Assembly: GCA_049487715.1 (NCBI GenBank)
Contig: CP150570.1
Coordinates: forward strand, 62,001-126,000
Direction of reading: 5' to 3'
Source: Pycnococcus provasolii
Lineage: Eukaryota; Chlorophyta; Pseudoscourfieldiophyceae; Pseudoscourfieldiales
Length of the DNA stretch: 64,000 bases
The notes beneath the pieces are model-generated. The model was not told the DNA's origin, did no database searches, and was given only the letters and a program-made list of their open reading frames with translations. A program made the translations under genes and the position numbers. How positions within the stretch are numbered: position 1 is the stretch's first letter; each line of letters starts with the position of its first letter. Of this stretch, positions 10,543-19,766 are shown piece after piece.

Positions 10543-10941
10543 ATGAAGCCGATTAAGAAGGTTAAGAAGGAGGTGAAGAAGAAGACGAAGTTCTTCCGCA
10601 ACCAGAGCGACACGGAGCTTCGCGTGAAGACTTCGTGGCGTCGCCCGCGCGGTATCGACGGGAGGTGTCGCCGTAAGTTCCGCGGATGTGTTCCCATGCC
10701 AAACATCGGATATGGCACGAACAAGAAGCACAGGCACATCTTGCCGAACGGCTTCATCAAGTTCGTCGTGAACAACGTGTCTGACCTGGAAATGCTCATC
10801 ATGCACAACCGATCGTACTGCGCGGAGGTTGCGCACAACGTCGGCGCCGCGAAGCGCAAGGACATCGTGCAGCGCGCCAAGGAGCTGAACATCGCGCTGA
10901 CGAACGGCAAGGCTCGCCTGCGCAGCCAGGAGGATGACTAG
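10543..10941 (+). CDS. RPL32: 60S ribosomal protein eL32
   Basis: The 132-residue basic protein of the large ribosomal subunit matches eL32 over its whole length. Diagnostic segments are [52 protein letters not shown] and the C-terminal ARLRSQEDD. Length and N-terminus agree with plant and animal eL32 (about 133-135 residues). The ATG at 10543 is the first in frame and follows an A-rich leader (AAACAAACAAATAGTC). TGTAA at 10963-10967 lies about 20 bases after the stop. Confidence 0.97.
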   Translation: MKPIKKVKKEVKKKTKFFRNQSDTELRVKTSWRRPRGIDGRCRRKFRGCVPMPNIGYGTNKKHRHILPNGFIKFVVNNVSDLEMLIMHNRSYCAEVAHNVGAAKRKDIVQRAKELNIALTNGKARLRSQEDD

Positions 10942-11262
10942 ATACAGCACTTTGTGTATGTCTGTAACTACTTCCGAGGAAGGCCATCGTAATACCATCC
11001 TCCCTATCGTAAAGGTTTTTGTTACCGTAGGGAGCAAAAGTTGGGAGTTTCGCGAAACGTCCGACCTGTGAGCAGGTTGTGTCCCAACGGGGTTTCGGAA
11101 TTCCAGGACTTAATGAACCGACCTTTTTCCTCGAGGCCTGATCCCCGCCCTCCACGAACGCCTCCGCGATCCCTCTCCCCCCCCTCCCTCGGGCTCCGGT
11201 GACGAATCTTCCTTCATCTTCACGCGTGCTTGTGCGTGCTCGTGCACTGCTGGCTGTGGTTC

Positions 11263-12210
11263 ATGGGCTCTCCGTTGTGGTTCATGGGATCTCCATGCCG
11301 TGGTACCGTGGTACTGGTGATCGGTAGCATGTTGGCTGTGATGGCTCTTGCCGTGATGGTTCCCTCGGCATCAGCAGCAGCAGCGTCGTCGTCGTCGTCG
11401 TCGTCGTCGCGTTGCCTCGCACGCGGTGGTCGGTTCCTGCCGTACGCGCGCGAAGACAAACCGGCGTTCGCGGCTGACCTCACGTACTGCACCAATTACC
11501 AATCAGAGACGTGCTGCGGACGCGCGAACAGCGATCAGGCGCGACTGGACATGCGCAACCTCGCGCTGAACGGGGCGCCGGAGAATTGCCCCGAAACGTG
11601 GGCGATGCACTTCGCGTGCTCTGGGTGCGATCCCGCGGTGTCCGCGAAACCGGCACCCACCGTGATGTGCCGAAGAGCGTGCGACGCCGTGTACGACGCG
11701 TGCGGATCCGCATACGTGGGAATCGACCCGCAGGCGGACGTTCTCGCGCCGTGCTCGCTCGAAAGACGTGACTTGCTGTGCTCGCGACTCAGCGAGTTTG
11801 TCTCCGACGGTGCGGAGCTGTGCCGAGAGGCTGGATTTGCTGTCGCGGAGGCGGGAAACTGCTTCGAGGGACAGCCTGAGGGCGTGAAGAGATCGAAATC
11901 AGCCAAGTCGTCGTCGTCGTCCAAGTCGTCGTCGTCGTCGTCAAAGAAGTCGCCGTCCAAGAAGTCAAAGGGTGACCAGAAGCGGCGTCAGAAGCAGTGG
12001 TTCGAGGCGTACCTTGCCGACTTAAAACGACGCTACAGGCATCTTCGCAAGCGATACGGCGTGGTGGCTGACCTCATTTTGGTCGCCCCTTTCCTCAGCT
12101 TGACGCTCACTCTCGGCAAGACGTTCAGCCGCCGTCTCGCTCGCGCGCGTCGCATTGCGCACGTCCGCGAGGCGGCCGCCGTCGCCGCCGAGCAGAGACG
12201 TCGCCTGTAA
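11263..12210 (+). CDS. folate-receptor-like Cys-rich secreted or membrane protein
   Basis: The frame is open from a TTG at 11230. ATGs at 11263, 11284, 11329 and 11341 are candidates, and 11263 gives 315 residues. A hydrophobic stretch at about 15-35 ending in SASA looks like a signal peptide. A Cys-rich region (about 76-205) contains CTNYQSETCCGR, CPETWAMHFACSGCDP and MCRRACDAVYDACGSAYV. This spacing resembles the folate receptor-like family (Folate_rec); ligand binding is not shown. A Ser/Lys linker encoded by TCG repeats follows (about 206-245), then a second hydrophobic helix at about 267-285 and a basic Arg-rich tail, suggesting a type I membrane protein. Which start is used is uncertain, but all predict the same mature part. 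Confidence 0.65.
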   Translation: MGSPLWFMGSPCRGTVVLVIGSMLAVMALAVMVPSASAAAASSSSSSSSRCLARGGRFLPYAREDKPAFAADLTYCTNYQSETCCGRANSDQARLDMRNLALNGAPENCPETWAMHFACSGCDPAVSAKPAPTVMCRRACDAVYDACGSAYVGIDPQADVLAPCSLERRDLLCSRLSEFVSDGAELCREAGFAVAEAGNCFEGQPEGVKRSKSAKSSSSSKSSSSSSKKSPSKKSKGDQKRRQKQWFEAYLADLKRRYRHLRKRYGVVADLILVAPFLSLTLTLGKTFSRRLARARRIAHVREAAAVAAEQRRRL

Positions 12211-12351
12211 CAAACACCTCTGCAAAACAAGAAGATTTGTGTTCCTACAGTAAAAGTTACCATAAAAAGAAAAAAACTACCATAAAAGCTCCTCAGGACT
12301 CCATTTATTGTTGACTCCCAATCATTGGGGACGCCGCCCTAACCTCGGATC

Positions 12352-12382
12352 TAGGGTTAGGGTTAGGGTTAGGGTTAGGGTA
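12352..12382. repeat. interstitial telomere-type repeat (TTAGGG)n
   Basis: Five nearly perfect TTAGGG units on the plus strand lie about 200 bases upstream of the ATG of the RING-CH gene. Unlike the tract at 445-482, it is uninterrupted. Confidence 0.9.
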
Positions 12383-12581
12383 ACGCCCCCCCTGGTTTTT
12401 AGTGGTACTTTTTTTTCTCCCCTGGACCCTTCCCCTTCCCCTTCCCTCCCTCGTACCTCGTTCAGTCACGGACGGGACCGGACGGGGTGGGGTGAGCCCT
12501 TTAGTTTTTTTCCTCGCTCGCGTCAACAATAATAAGGGTCCTTCCCCTTCAGCCCTTCCTCCTCGCCTTTTTTTAAGCAAA

Positions 12582-14792
12582 ATGCGTGACGTCAATACTA
12601 CGGGTAATTCCATGTCGTCCCCGGAGGAGGCACCTGCTGGTTTTCTTTCACGGGACCCCGTGGTCGTGACTGCGGGCGTGACTGCCTCTATCCCGCGACG
12701 TACTAGTACTACTATGGAGCCTGAGGAGTTCAGTGGTGGTACTGGTAGGCTGCCCAGTGGTGGTATTGCCGCTACTACTACTACTACGGGGCAGCCATCT
12801 GGTGGTGGTGGTGGTGGTGCCATGATGCTTCTAGCGGATGACGGTGGTGGTAATGGTGGTGCTCGTGGTGGTGCCATGATTGGCGACACCTCGACAACTA
12901 ATAATACACGCACCTCTACCTCCCGTGGTGGTGGGGGTGATGGTGACGAAAATGATGATGATAACCCAGCGCTCACGAACGACGATTCCGGCGGCGCAGA
13001 TGAAGAACACGCCGCCGATGATGCAGCTATCGCGGCAAATCGAGGAGGAGGAGCAGCAACAGCAGCAGCAGCAGCAGCAGAAGATGAAGATGGTGGTGAC
13101 GCAGATGACGAAAAGCAAGACGGCGACTCAGAAGGAGGAAGGGGAGGCGACGGCTCGGAGGAGGAGGACTCCTCCAACAACAACAATGCAATTCATCCGC
13201 ATGCGCAGCTCCAGAAGACGCCGCCGCCGTCGTCACGAAACAGTAGCAGAAACAGCAGCAGCCGATTCTCCACGACGTCGTCAATCAATTCTGACTCATT
13301 CCAGTCACCGCCGTCGTCTGCCGTATCCGGCGACAGAAGACTTCGAAAATACAACAGCGGCAGCAGCACCAAAATTTGTCGCATCTGTTTTGAAGAGGAG
13401 GACTCAACATCAATCGCTAAGAAACTTGTCGCACCATGTCTCTGCCGTGGCTCGCACAAGTACGTGCACATCGGATGTGCGAGGAGGTGGGCCATGGAGG
13501 CTGGACACTTTCGATGCAGCGTGTGCAATGCAGAGCAGCAAAGCGGCAGCGGCGGACGTGGAGGAGAAGATAATAATGGCGACGACTCCGCAGCGCTGTT
13601 CCCGGAAACGCTACGGGCTTACATCGCGCAAGTCGCTCAGAGAAGAGAACTCGCGCAGCGACGGCCGCGGCATACTACTGCACGATTTGACGACGACGGT
13701 ATGGACGACGTCGATGCTGATGTGCTGCAACATGCTGCTCTCGCATTTGACATAGATGATGACATCCTCTACCGCGATTGGCCGAACGACGATCACCACC
13801 GCCATTCGCCAGTTGGTGGTGGTAGTCAATCAAGTAGTAGGCACCACCATCATCACCACCACGTCCACGGCGGCGGCGGCAGGCATCCGCGACGGGTGAG
13901 AAATTGGGATCGTCGTCATCGTAGTGCACTACTGCCTATGCATCACTACTTGGAGGGCGCAGCAGCTATGACTGCAACTTCATCACCACAAGCTGCTGCT
14001 GAAGAACCAACAACAGCAGCAACAACAACAACAACACGGAGACGGTCGGCACGCGCTTGTTTGCTGTGGCTATGCACAGGAATGTCTCCTGGACAGCCGT
14101 GGACATGCCGGAGAATCGTGCAGGCTGTCGTGTCTGCATTCCTCATTGCCATGTTTTTCACGCTATTCGCCTTCCTCGCATGCAGTTGGATCATCACCAT
14201 CGTCCGTCCGTGGTCGCCGCCGTCATCTTCTTCTCCATCTTCAGCAATACCAAATGCCGTCGTCATCAACGCCGACGACGAATTGTCTTCGCTCGCTACG
14301 TTCAGCAGTGATGGTGCGAACAACAAAACCAACAACAACAACGAATTTGACGGTTTTCACCTGGATGCCGCCACTGGCATGTTTTCCTCCACAGCAGCAG
14401 CAGGCACCGCCGCTCTTGCATCAAATTCGTCGTGCTCGTCATCAACTGGCTGGGTGTGCGCCATCTCGCACATGCATTTCGCGGGAGGGATAATGTTCGA
14501 GCGTGGAGGTTGCGAGACTGGAAGCTATTTCAATGCACCTTGCGGACGATGGGGGCGCTACTCGGTGGAGCGAGGCTGCGGTGATGGCATTGGATCGAGA
14601 TGCATGCTTCGCCTGCTTCCATCACGCGATCGAGACGACGATAACAGCAACGAAAGAGGAGGTGGATTTTGCAATCGCCGACAAGAATGCCAACATGGAG
14701 GGCTGCGCTCGATCATTCCTCTGGCGCTCGGAGGAGCGTGGCACGTCGAGGGCATCTGCCAGTGCCCAGCATCGGAAACAGACTCAGACTAA
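12582..14792 (+). CDS. RING-CH (RINGv/MARCH-type) E3 ubiquitin ligase, membrane-anchored
   Basis: The frame opens at a GTG (12402), but the first ATG is at 12582 (AAAATGCG), giving 736 residues. The N-terminal 260 residues are low-complexity (Gly, Asp, Thr, Ser). At about 264-320 lies a C4HC3 RING variant: KICRICFEEED, then APCLCRGSHKYVHIGCARRW and FRCSVCNAE. This is the RING-CH finger of MARCH/Doa10-type E3 ligases, which recruits an E2 enzyme. One strong membrane helix is present at about 512-541 (AVVSAFLIAMFFTLFAFLA), so it probably ubiquitinates membrane substrates. The C-terminal luminal part is Cys-containing, with no known domain. His, Ser and Asn runs come from trinucleotide repeats. 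The substrate is unknown. Confidence 0.82.
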   Translation: MRDVNTTGNSMSSPEEAPAGFLSRDPVVVTAGVTASIPRRTSTTMEPEEFSGGTGRLPSGGIAATTTTTGQPSGGGGGGAMMLLADDGGGNGGARGGAMIGDTSTTNNTRTSTSRGGGGDGDENDDDNPALTNDDSGGADEEHAADDAAIAANRGGGAATAAAAAAEDEDGGDADDEKQDGDSEGGRGGDGSEEEDSSNNNNAIHPHAQLQKTPPPSSRNSSRNSSSRFSTTSSINSDSFQSPPSSAVSGDRRLRKYNSGSSTKICRICFEEEDSTSIAKKLVAPCLCRGSHKYVHIGCARRWAMEAGHFRCSVCNAEQQSGSGGRGGEDNNGDDSAALFPETLRAYIAQVAQRRELAQRRPRHTTARFDDDGMDDVDADVLQHAALAFDIDDDILYRDWPNDDHHRHSPVGGGSQSSSRHHHHHHHVHGGGGRHPRRVRNWDRRHRSALLPMHHYLEGAAAMTATSSPQAAAEEPTTAATTTTTRRRSARACLLWLCTGMSPGQPWTCRRIVQAVVSAFLIAMFFTLFAFLACSWIITIVRPWSPPSSSSPSSAIPNAVVINADDELSSLATFSSDGANNKTNNNNEFDGFHLDAATGMFSSTAAAGTAALASNSSCSSSTGWVCAISHMHFAGGIMFERGGCETGSYFNAPCGRWGRYSVERGCGDGIGSRCMLRLLPSRDRDDDNSNERGGGFCNRRQECQHGGLRSIIPLALGGAWHVEGICQCPASETDSD

Positions 14793-14991
14793 GATCGTTC
14801 ATTCCTGTCAGTAAGATGGCGTTGTTGTTGTCCGTCGCCACTCGCCACCATGCGGCATCAACAACATGACTCATGAGTCAGTCACATTAAGAGACAGTAA
14901 TACGACCAGAAGAAGAAGAACAACAAATTTTCTTTACATTTGCAAACTAACTTACACAATAAAGCCCATTACGAAAATCATCTCGTCGACC

Positions 14992-17103
14992 TCACCCCAT
15001 GTAATCGTCGTCATCCAGACCTTCGTCATCCTCTCCCACGTCGTCCTCCAGACCTTCGTCCTCCTCGTCGACGTCGAAGACCTCGTCGTCCTCGTCGTCC
15101 TCCAGGCCTTCGTCCTCCTCCTCAATCACGTCGTCCTCTTCCTCGTCATCCTCCTCGTCGTCCTCCTCCTCCGCATCGGCAATCTCCTCGCCACGAAGGA
15201 GTCGCTCTGCTCGCTCCAAACCCGTCGAAGCCTCCGCTAATCCCGGGGAGATTGCAAGCGCTCTCTGGTACGCGGGGACAGCCTCACCATAGTCCATCAC
15301 CTTGACGAGCACCGCGCCAAGCTTAGCGTGCAAGCTCGCGTCGCGCGCTGTGCACTCCAGCTGCTTCTCCAGAACCGAAACGGCCGATCGGGCGTGGCCC
15401 TCTGCAATCAACACGTCGGCGATTCCCGCGGCGGCGCGTGCACACCCTCGCGTCGCTGGGCTTGCGCGCAGCGCAGACTCGTAGGCGCCCCGTGCGCGTG
15501 CACGGTGCGTGGCACCGCCATTGTGAAGCAGGCTCGCGCCCGCCGCGGCGGCGTGCGCATCGCCGAGAAGGCACAGCGCGAGCGGAGATCCCGGCCGCCG
15601 GCTTGCCGCTTCTTTCGCCGCGAGTAGCGCCTCCTTCACACGCGAGACGGTTCTCGGCGCGCAAAGGCACGCCCTGACGAGTCCCTCGCGCGCCGCCAGG
15701 TTCCACGGTGCGAGGCGAAGCGCTCTCCGAAAGGACGCTGCCGCGGTGTCACCCATGCCTCCGAGTCGACGCAGCCTGCCGAGCTGAACGCGCGCGGTCA
15801 CGCAAAGCGGATCTGCCGCCACCGCACGCTCCGCATGCCTGACGGCGCGAGGTGGCGGGCGCCACCCTCGCCCTTGCTTCCTTCTCGTTCGTGTGCTGCG
15901 CCGATGTTCCGCTTCCACGTGCAGGCTGGCGGCAACCCACCCAGCCGCCTTGGCGGGCCCTTCGTGATTGAGAAGGTCGCGCGACAGCGCGGCGAGCTCC
16001 GCCTCCGCCTCGGGTGGCGGCGCGTCGTCCCACTGCGGCGCGGCAAGCCGCCTCCTCGCGCTCACCGCCTGCGTGGCGTCGCCCGCGCTCCACCCGACAC
16101 CTGCGCCGTTGCACGACGACAGCAGAAGCGCGTAGTCAGCCATTCCGTCGGCACGCAGCGGGTCGATGCGTCGAATTTCCGCGTACGCCGCGAGTGCCCC
16201 AACGCCGTCGTCGTCATCCGCGAGTGCCTGAGCTTGGTGTGCGAGCAGCGTTGGACTTTTTGTGAGCGCGCGTCGCCGTCGCATGGATTCGAGCAGGCTG
16301 GCGGCGTCGTTTGCGGCACCCATGCGGTGCGCCGCGAGCGCCTCGTAGAGTTCGTGCATGACGTCGCCGCTGCTCGAGGTTGACTCTCCACGTGCTGGCA
16401 GGGGAACGCCGTGTGCCTGCGCGTACGTGGTTGCCGCCGGTGCGTTCTCTTCGTCGTCTTCTGCGGATGTGTCGATGGCGCCGTATGCCGCTGCGAGTGA
16501 AGCTAGTTCAGGTATCGCCTCGACAGCCACAGGGCACTGTTTGAGTAGAGCCCGGTACGCCTGAGCCGCCTCCATGGCTGCTCCAGCCGCCGTGGCGGCT
16601 TGCGCGAGTCTCGCGAGCGCCTGCACGGATCGTTGTTGTTGAGGTATGAGCAGTACTTCCCGCATGGCTGCTTCGTGTTCTCCCAGCATTTGGAAGCACT
16701 CCGAGCACTTCTCGCGTAGTGCGTATTGTTTCTCTAGTGACGCGGCGGCGTCACTACTGTTCCCCGCGAAACTGATTGCGTTTCTGTACTTGGCGAGTGC
16801 CCGTTTTGGCAGTTTTAATTTCACTAAGATGTCCCCGTACATGACCATGTCGTCATACCTAAGTTCTTTTTCAAGGAGGGTAGAATCAGAATTCATGGAT
16901 GTCAAGAAGCACATCCAAGTCTCCGCGGATTTCAACAATCCCAGGGAAGAGCACAATAAAGCAGATTGACGCAGGTGAGAAGGATCCAGATTGAGAGTGC
17001 CATATTGCGCCTGATCATGATCCTGATGTGTCTCCCCCTGAGCCGGAGGAGTAGGAGTAGGAGTAGTATTGTTGTGTGAAAATAATAAATGGCGAGACGC
17101 CAT
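14992..17103 (-). CDS. APC7: anaphase-promoting complex subunit 7 (TPR protein)
   Basis: The 703-residue TPR protein aligns by eye with APC7 along its length. LLKQCPVAVEAIPELASL corresponds to the animal LRQCPLALDAILGLLSL, ECFQMLGEHEAAMREVLLIP to the 'AIAILDGIP' region, and IRRIDPLRADGMADYALLL to the 'LDPYLIKGMDVYGYLL' region. The C-terminal TPRs (LGAVLVKVMDYGEAVPAYQRALAISP) are followed by a very acidic tail of about 60 residues, as in APC7. APC7 is a scaffold in the TPR lobe of the anaphase-promoting complex, the E3 ligase that degrades cyclins and securin. TGTAA (TTACA at 14934-14938 on the plus strand) lies 54 bases after the stop. It is divergent from SF3A1. Confidence 0.88.
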   Translation of the reverse strand: MASRHLLFSHNNTTPTPTPPAQGETHQDHDQAQYGTLNLDPSHLRQSALLCSSLGLLKSAETWMCFLTSMNSDSTLLEKELRYDDMVMYGDILVKLKLPKRALAKYRNAISFAGNSSDAAASLEKQYALREKCSECFQMLGEHEAAMREVLLIPQQQRSVQALARLAQAATAAGAAMEAAQAYRALLKQCPVAVEAIPELASLAAAYGAIDTSAEDDEENAPAATTYAQAHGVPLPARGESTSSSGDVMHELYEALAAHRMGAANDAASLLESMRRRRALTKSPTLLAHQAQALADDDDGVGALAAYAEIRRIDPLRADGMADYALLLSSCNGAGVGWSAGDATQAVSARRRLAAPQWDDAPPPEAEAELAALSRDLLNHEGPAKAAGWVAASLHVEAEHRRSTRTRRKQGRGWRPPPRAVRHAERAVAADPLCVTARVQLGRLRRLGGMGDTAAASFRRALRLAPWNLAAREGLVRACLCAPRTVSRVKEALLAAKEAASRRPGSPLALCLLGDAHAAAAGASLLHNGGATHRARARGAYESALRASPATRGCARAAAGIADVLIAEGHARSAVSVLEKQLECTARDASLHAKLGAVLVKVMDYGEAVPAYQRALAISPGLAEASTGLERAERLLRGEEIADAEEEDDEEDDEEEDDVIEEEDEGLEDDEDDEVFDVDEEDEGLEDDVGEDDEGLDDDDYMG

Positions 17104-17435
17104 GGATACTTGCTTTGCTTCGAAGCAACGGGTCCCACTTGTGAGAAACTAACCTTTGGACGAGAAATGGCGGGCCGGGGGGAGAGATTCAAAAGTCTTC
17201 TCAACACGCTATGCCAGGAATCGTAACCCCGAATTCCTAATCGTAACCCCGAATCGTAACCCCGAATAATCATCAGAAGGCCGCTCTCACTCTCTCCCTA
17301 CGCCGCTCCGGGCTTACTCGACGGCGGCGGCGGTGGTCATTCTTCCCAGTTCTTCGGAGGCGACCGTGTGTGTCGTCATTATTGGGTTACACTTGAGTCG
17401 TCTTAGTGCACTCACTCTCATCTTTCTCTCATCTC
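17104..17435. promoter_or_regulatory. divergent promoter APC7/SF3A1 with triple TCGTAACCCCGAAT repeat
   Basis: Three exact 14-base copies of TCGTAACCCCGAAT lie at 17221-17234, 17241-17254 and 17254-17267. The complement, ATTCGGGGTTACGA, shares the core ATTCGGGGTT with repeats upstream of the pseudouridine synthase and ABC-F genes. It may be a promoter element; no factor is known. Confidence 0.5.
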
Positions 17436-19697
17436 ATGTCGTCCTCACGCGCACTTGTCACGACTGGTGACGACGGTGATGGAAACTTCAAGTCCGTTTC
17501 GTTCAGTCTTCCGAAACCGTCGTCGTCTTCAGTCATGTCATTCTTGGGAGCCATCCCATCGGGAGTCATCGTACCACCTTCGGATTTGAGATTAATCGTT
17601 GATAAAACTGCACGATTCGTCGCGAGAAATGGACCCGCGTTCGAATCCAGAATACAACAACAACAGGCGAATAACGCGAAGTTCTCGTTCCTACTGCCGA
17701 CGGACCCGTACCACGCGTACTACAGATACATGGTCGCCATCGGAGACGCCGTGCCCGCAGAGTCGTCGGACGCTAAGCAAAAGTCGCAGCAGCAACAACA
17801 ACAACCTGACGCCCAGCCCGCCCAGGCTCTACCGCCACAGCCACCGCGAGAAATGTACACCGTCCACACGCCGGAGGGACTCACCGCAAGAGACGTCGAC
17901 ATCATACAGCTTGCGGCGCAGGCGAGCGCGCTCAACGGACCCGAGTTCACGCAGGCACTCATGAGAAGGGAGGCGGCCAACCCGAGGTTCCTCTTCCTCA
18001 GACCAACACACTCACTTCACAGCCTATTCCGACTCATGCGCGACGCGTACGCACGCGTGCTCAGACCGTCAAACGAAACGGTCGAACAACTCAAGGAAGA
18101 TGCGAACAATCCCGCGGCAATGCTGCAGCGCGCACTCAAAAGACTCGAGTACGATCGCGCCAAGGCGAAGGAAACGTCGGAAATCGAAAACGAAATTGCT
18201 AGAGAACGCGAAATCATGAGCGCCATCGACTGGACCGACTTTGTCGTCGTCGAAACGATCACCTTCGACGTTGACACGACTGGACTGCCGCCACCCGTGA
18301 CGAAGAAAGACGTGCTTCGCCAGGCACGCGAGGCGCTTGATGCCATGGCGGCGGAGGAGGCTCAGAGGGAAAACGAAGATGCGGAGCCACAGCCACACAT
18401 CCTCGACGACGAAGAGCGCGCGATGGTCGAGGAAGCAAGGGCTACCGAGGCGAGCGAGCAGCAGCTGGCCAAGCCCACCGTGAAGATTGTGGCGGACGCG
18501 CCACCTGGAATGAAGGTTGTGACAAATTACATTCCAAAGGCAAAGCGTGCCGCGGCGGCGGGAGCTAGCGCAGCTGCTGGCGCGGAGGCAACGGTCGTCT
18601 CGCCCATCACAGGTGAAGTGATTCCAATGAGCAAGATGGCGGAACACATGCGCGTGTCGTTGCTCGATCCGAGGTGGAAAGAACAGAAGGATGCCATGTT
18701 CGCAAAGCTCAAGACGACGGGACGCGCGGACGACGACGAGGTGGCACGCAACCTCGTTGCACTCGCAAGCACGCGCCCGGACATTTTCGGATCAGCGGAG
18801 GACGAGCTCGCGGTTGCCGTGCAGAGTGCGATGGGTAGCGCCGCCGCTGATGATGCCCCGGCAGCGCCAGCACCTCCTGCGGCGGCGCCGCAGGCTGGTC
18901 CAGCCGCGATGGCACCACCACCACCACAACTGCAACCACCGCCACCAGCCATGCCACCACCACCGTCGCAGCAGCAGCAGCATGCGATGCTGCCGCCGGG
19001 AATGGCTCTTCGAATGCCGCCGGCGATGCCCCCACCGCCGATGCCGCCACCACCTCAGCCCATGCCACCGCCGATGCCGATGGCGCCGCCACCGCAGCCC
19101 ATGCCACCGCCGATGCCCCCACCGCCTCCACAGCCCTCATTCATGCCTCTTCCCATGCCACCGCCACCCCCCGGCGTCGCGGTGGAGGGTTCGTCGGGTG
19201 CACCGGCACCACCAACGCAGCCGCCACCGCCAAGCATGCCCCCGCCTCCATCCACAACACCACCTCCGCCGTCGACCATGCCGCCAATCGGGTCCATGGC
19301 CCCGCTGCCCCCCATCGTACCGCCACCGCCGCTCATGCCACCATTCACGCAGATACCACCTGCCGCGGCAGGACAAGTTGCGATGGCACCTCCAGCGACG
19401 CATCAGATGACAGACGATCAGTTTATCGCAGCGCATCCTGGACAGGTGACGGTGGCGATCCGCGAATCGTCGAGCGGGCGCACAGCGACGATTGTCGCGC
19501 CGAGCGTCGGCACAACGGTGAGCGAGCTCAAGGCACTTGTATCCGCGGAGTTTGGCATTGCAGCAAACAAGCAGAAGCTGAGTGTCGAAGGACATGGATT
19601 TCTCAAGGATGCTCAGACTCTCGCGTCGTATCGCATCGCATCGCCGAGCGTTGTCGTCGAGCTTGCGACGAAAGAGCGCGGCGGACGTCGAAGGTAA
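17436..19697 (+). CDS. SF3A1: splicing factor 3A subunit 1 (PRP21 family)
   Basis: The open frame begins at a GTG (17406); the first ATG is 17436 (CTCATGTCG), giving 753 residues, close to SF3A1 (about 790). Two SURP modules are visible: residues about 45-105 (LIVDKTARFVARNGPAFESRI) and about 148-205 (IIQLAAQASALNGPEFTQALM). The PRP21-like segment with DWTDFVVVETITF follows, then a long Pro/Met-rich linker (about 480-650), then a C-terminal ubiquitin-like domain (about 668-752) ending in KERGGRRR, as SF3A1 does. SF3A1 is part of the U2 snRNP and acts at the branch point during spliceosome assembly. Its presence fits the intron-containing genes nearby (alpha-COP, H1). It is convergent with JMJD7, with 69 bases between stops. 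Confidence 0.95.
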   Translation: MSSSRALVTTGDDGDGNFKSVSFSLPKPSSSSVMSFLGAIPSGVIVPPSDLRLIVDKTARFVARNGPAFESRIQQQQANNAKFSFLLPTDPYHAYYRYMVAIGDAVPAESSDAKQKSQQQQQQPDAQPAQALPPQPPREMYTVHTPEGLTARDVDIIQLAAQASALNGPEFTQALMRREAANPRFLFLRPTHSLHSLFRLMRDAYARVLRPSNETVEQLKEDANNPAAMLQRALKRLEYDRAKAKETSEIENEIAREREIMSAIDWTDFVVVETITFDVDTTGLPPPVTKKDVLRQAREALDAMAAEEAQRENEDAEPQPHILDDEERAMVEEARATEASEQQLAKPTVKIVADAPPGMKVVTNYIPKAKRAAAAGASAAAGAEATVVSPITGEVIPMSKMAEHMRVSLLDPRWKEQKDAMFAKLKTTGRADDDEVARNLVALASTRPDIFGSAEDELAVAVQSAMGSAAADDAPAAPAPPAAAPQAGPAAMAPPPPQLQPPPPAMPPPPSQQQQHAMLPPGMALRMPPAMPPPPMPPPPQPMPPPMPMAPPPQPMPPPMPPPPPQPSFMPLPMPPPPPGVAVEGSSGAPAPPTQPPPPSMPPPPSTTPPPPSTMPPIGSMAPLPPIVPPPPLMPPFTQIPPAAAGQVAMAPPATHQMTDDQFIAAHPGQVTVAIRESSSGRTATIVAPSVGTTVSELKALVSAEFGIAANKQKLSVEGHGFLKDAQTLASYRIASPSVVVELATKERGGRRR

Positions 19698-19708
19698 CAA
19701 GAAATTTC

Positions 19709-19731
19709 TTTTTTTTTTTTTTTTTTTTTTT
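19709..19731. repeat. 23-base poly-T tract between convergent genes
   Basis: An uninterrupted run of 23 T ends in TTACA (19730-19734), the complement of a TGTAA signal for the minus-strand JMJD7 gene. It lies within the 69-base gap between two convergent stop codons. Confidence 0.85.
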
Positions 19732-19766
19732 ACAAGAAACGAATGATACACTGATATTGCTTCCCT

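Noticed and set aside
12305-13186. 293-codon minus-strand Ser/Pro frame over the RING-CH gene
   Set aside because: Produced by trinucleotide repeats read in antisense; no domain.
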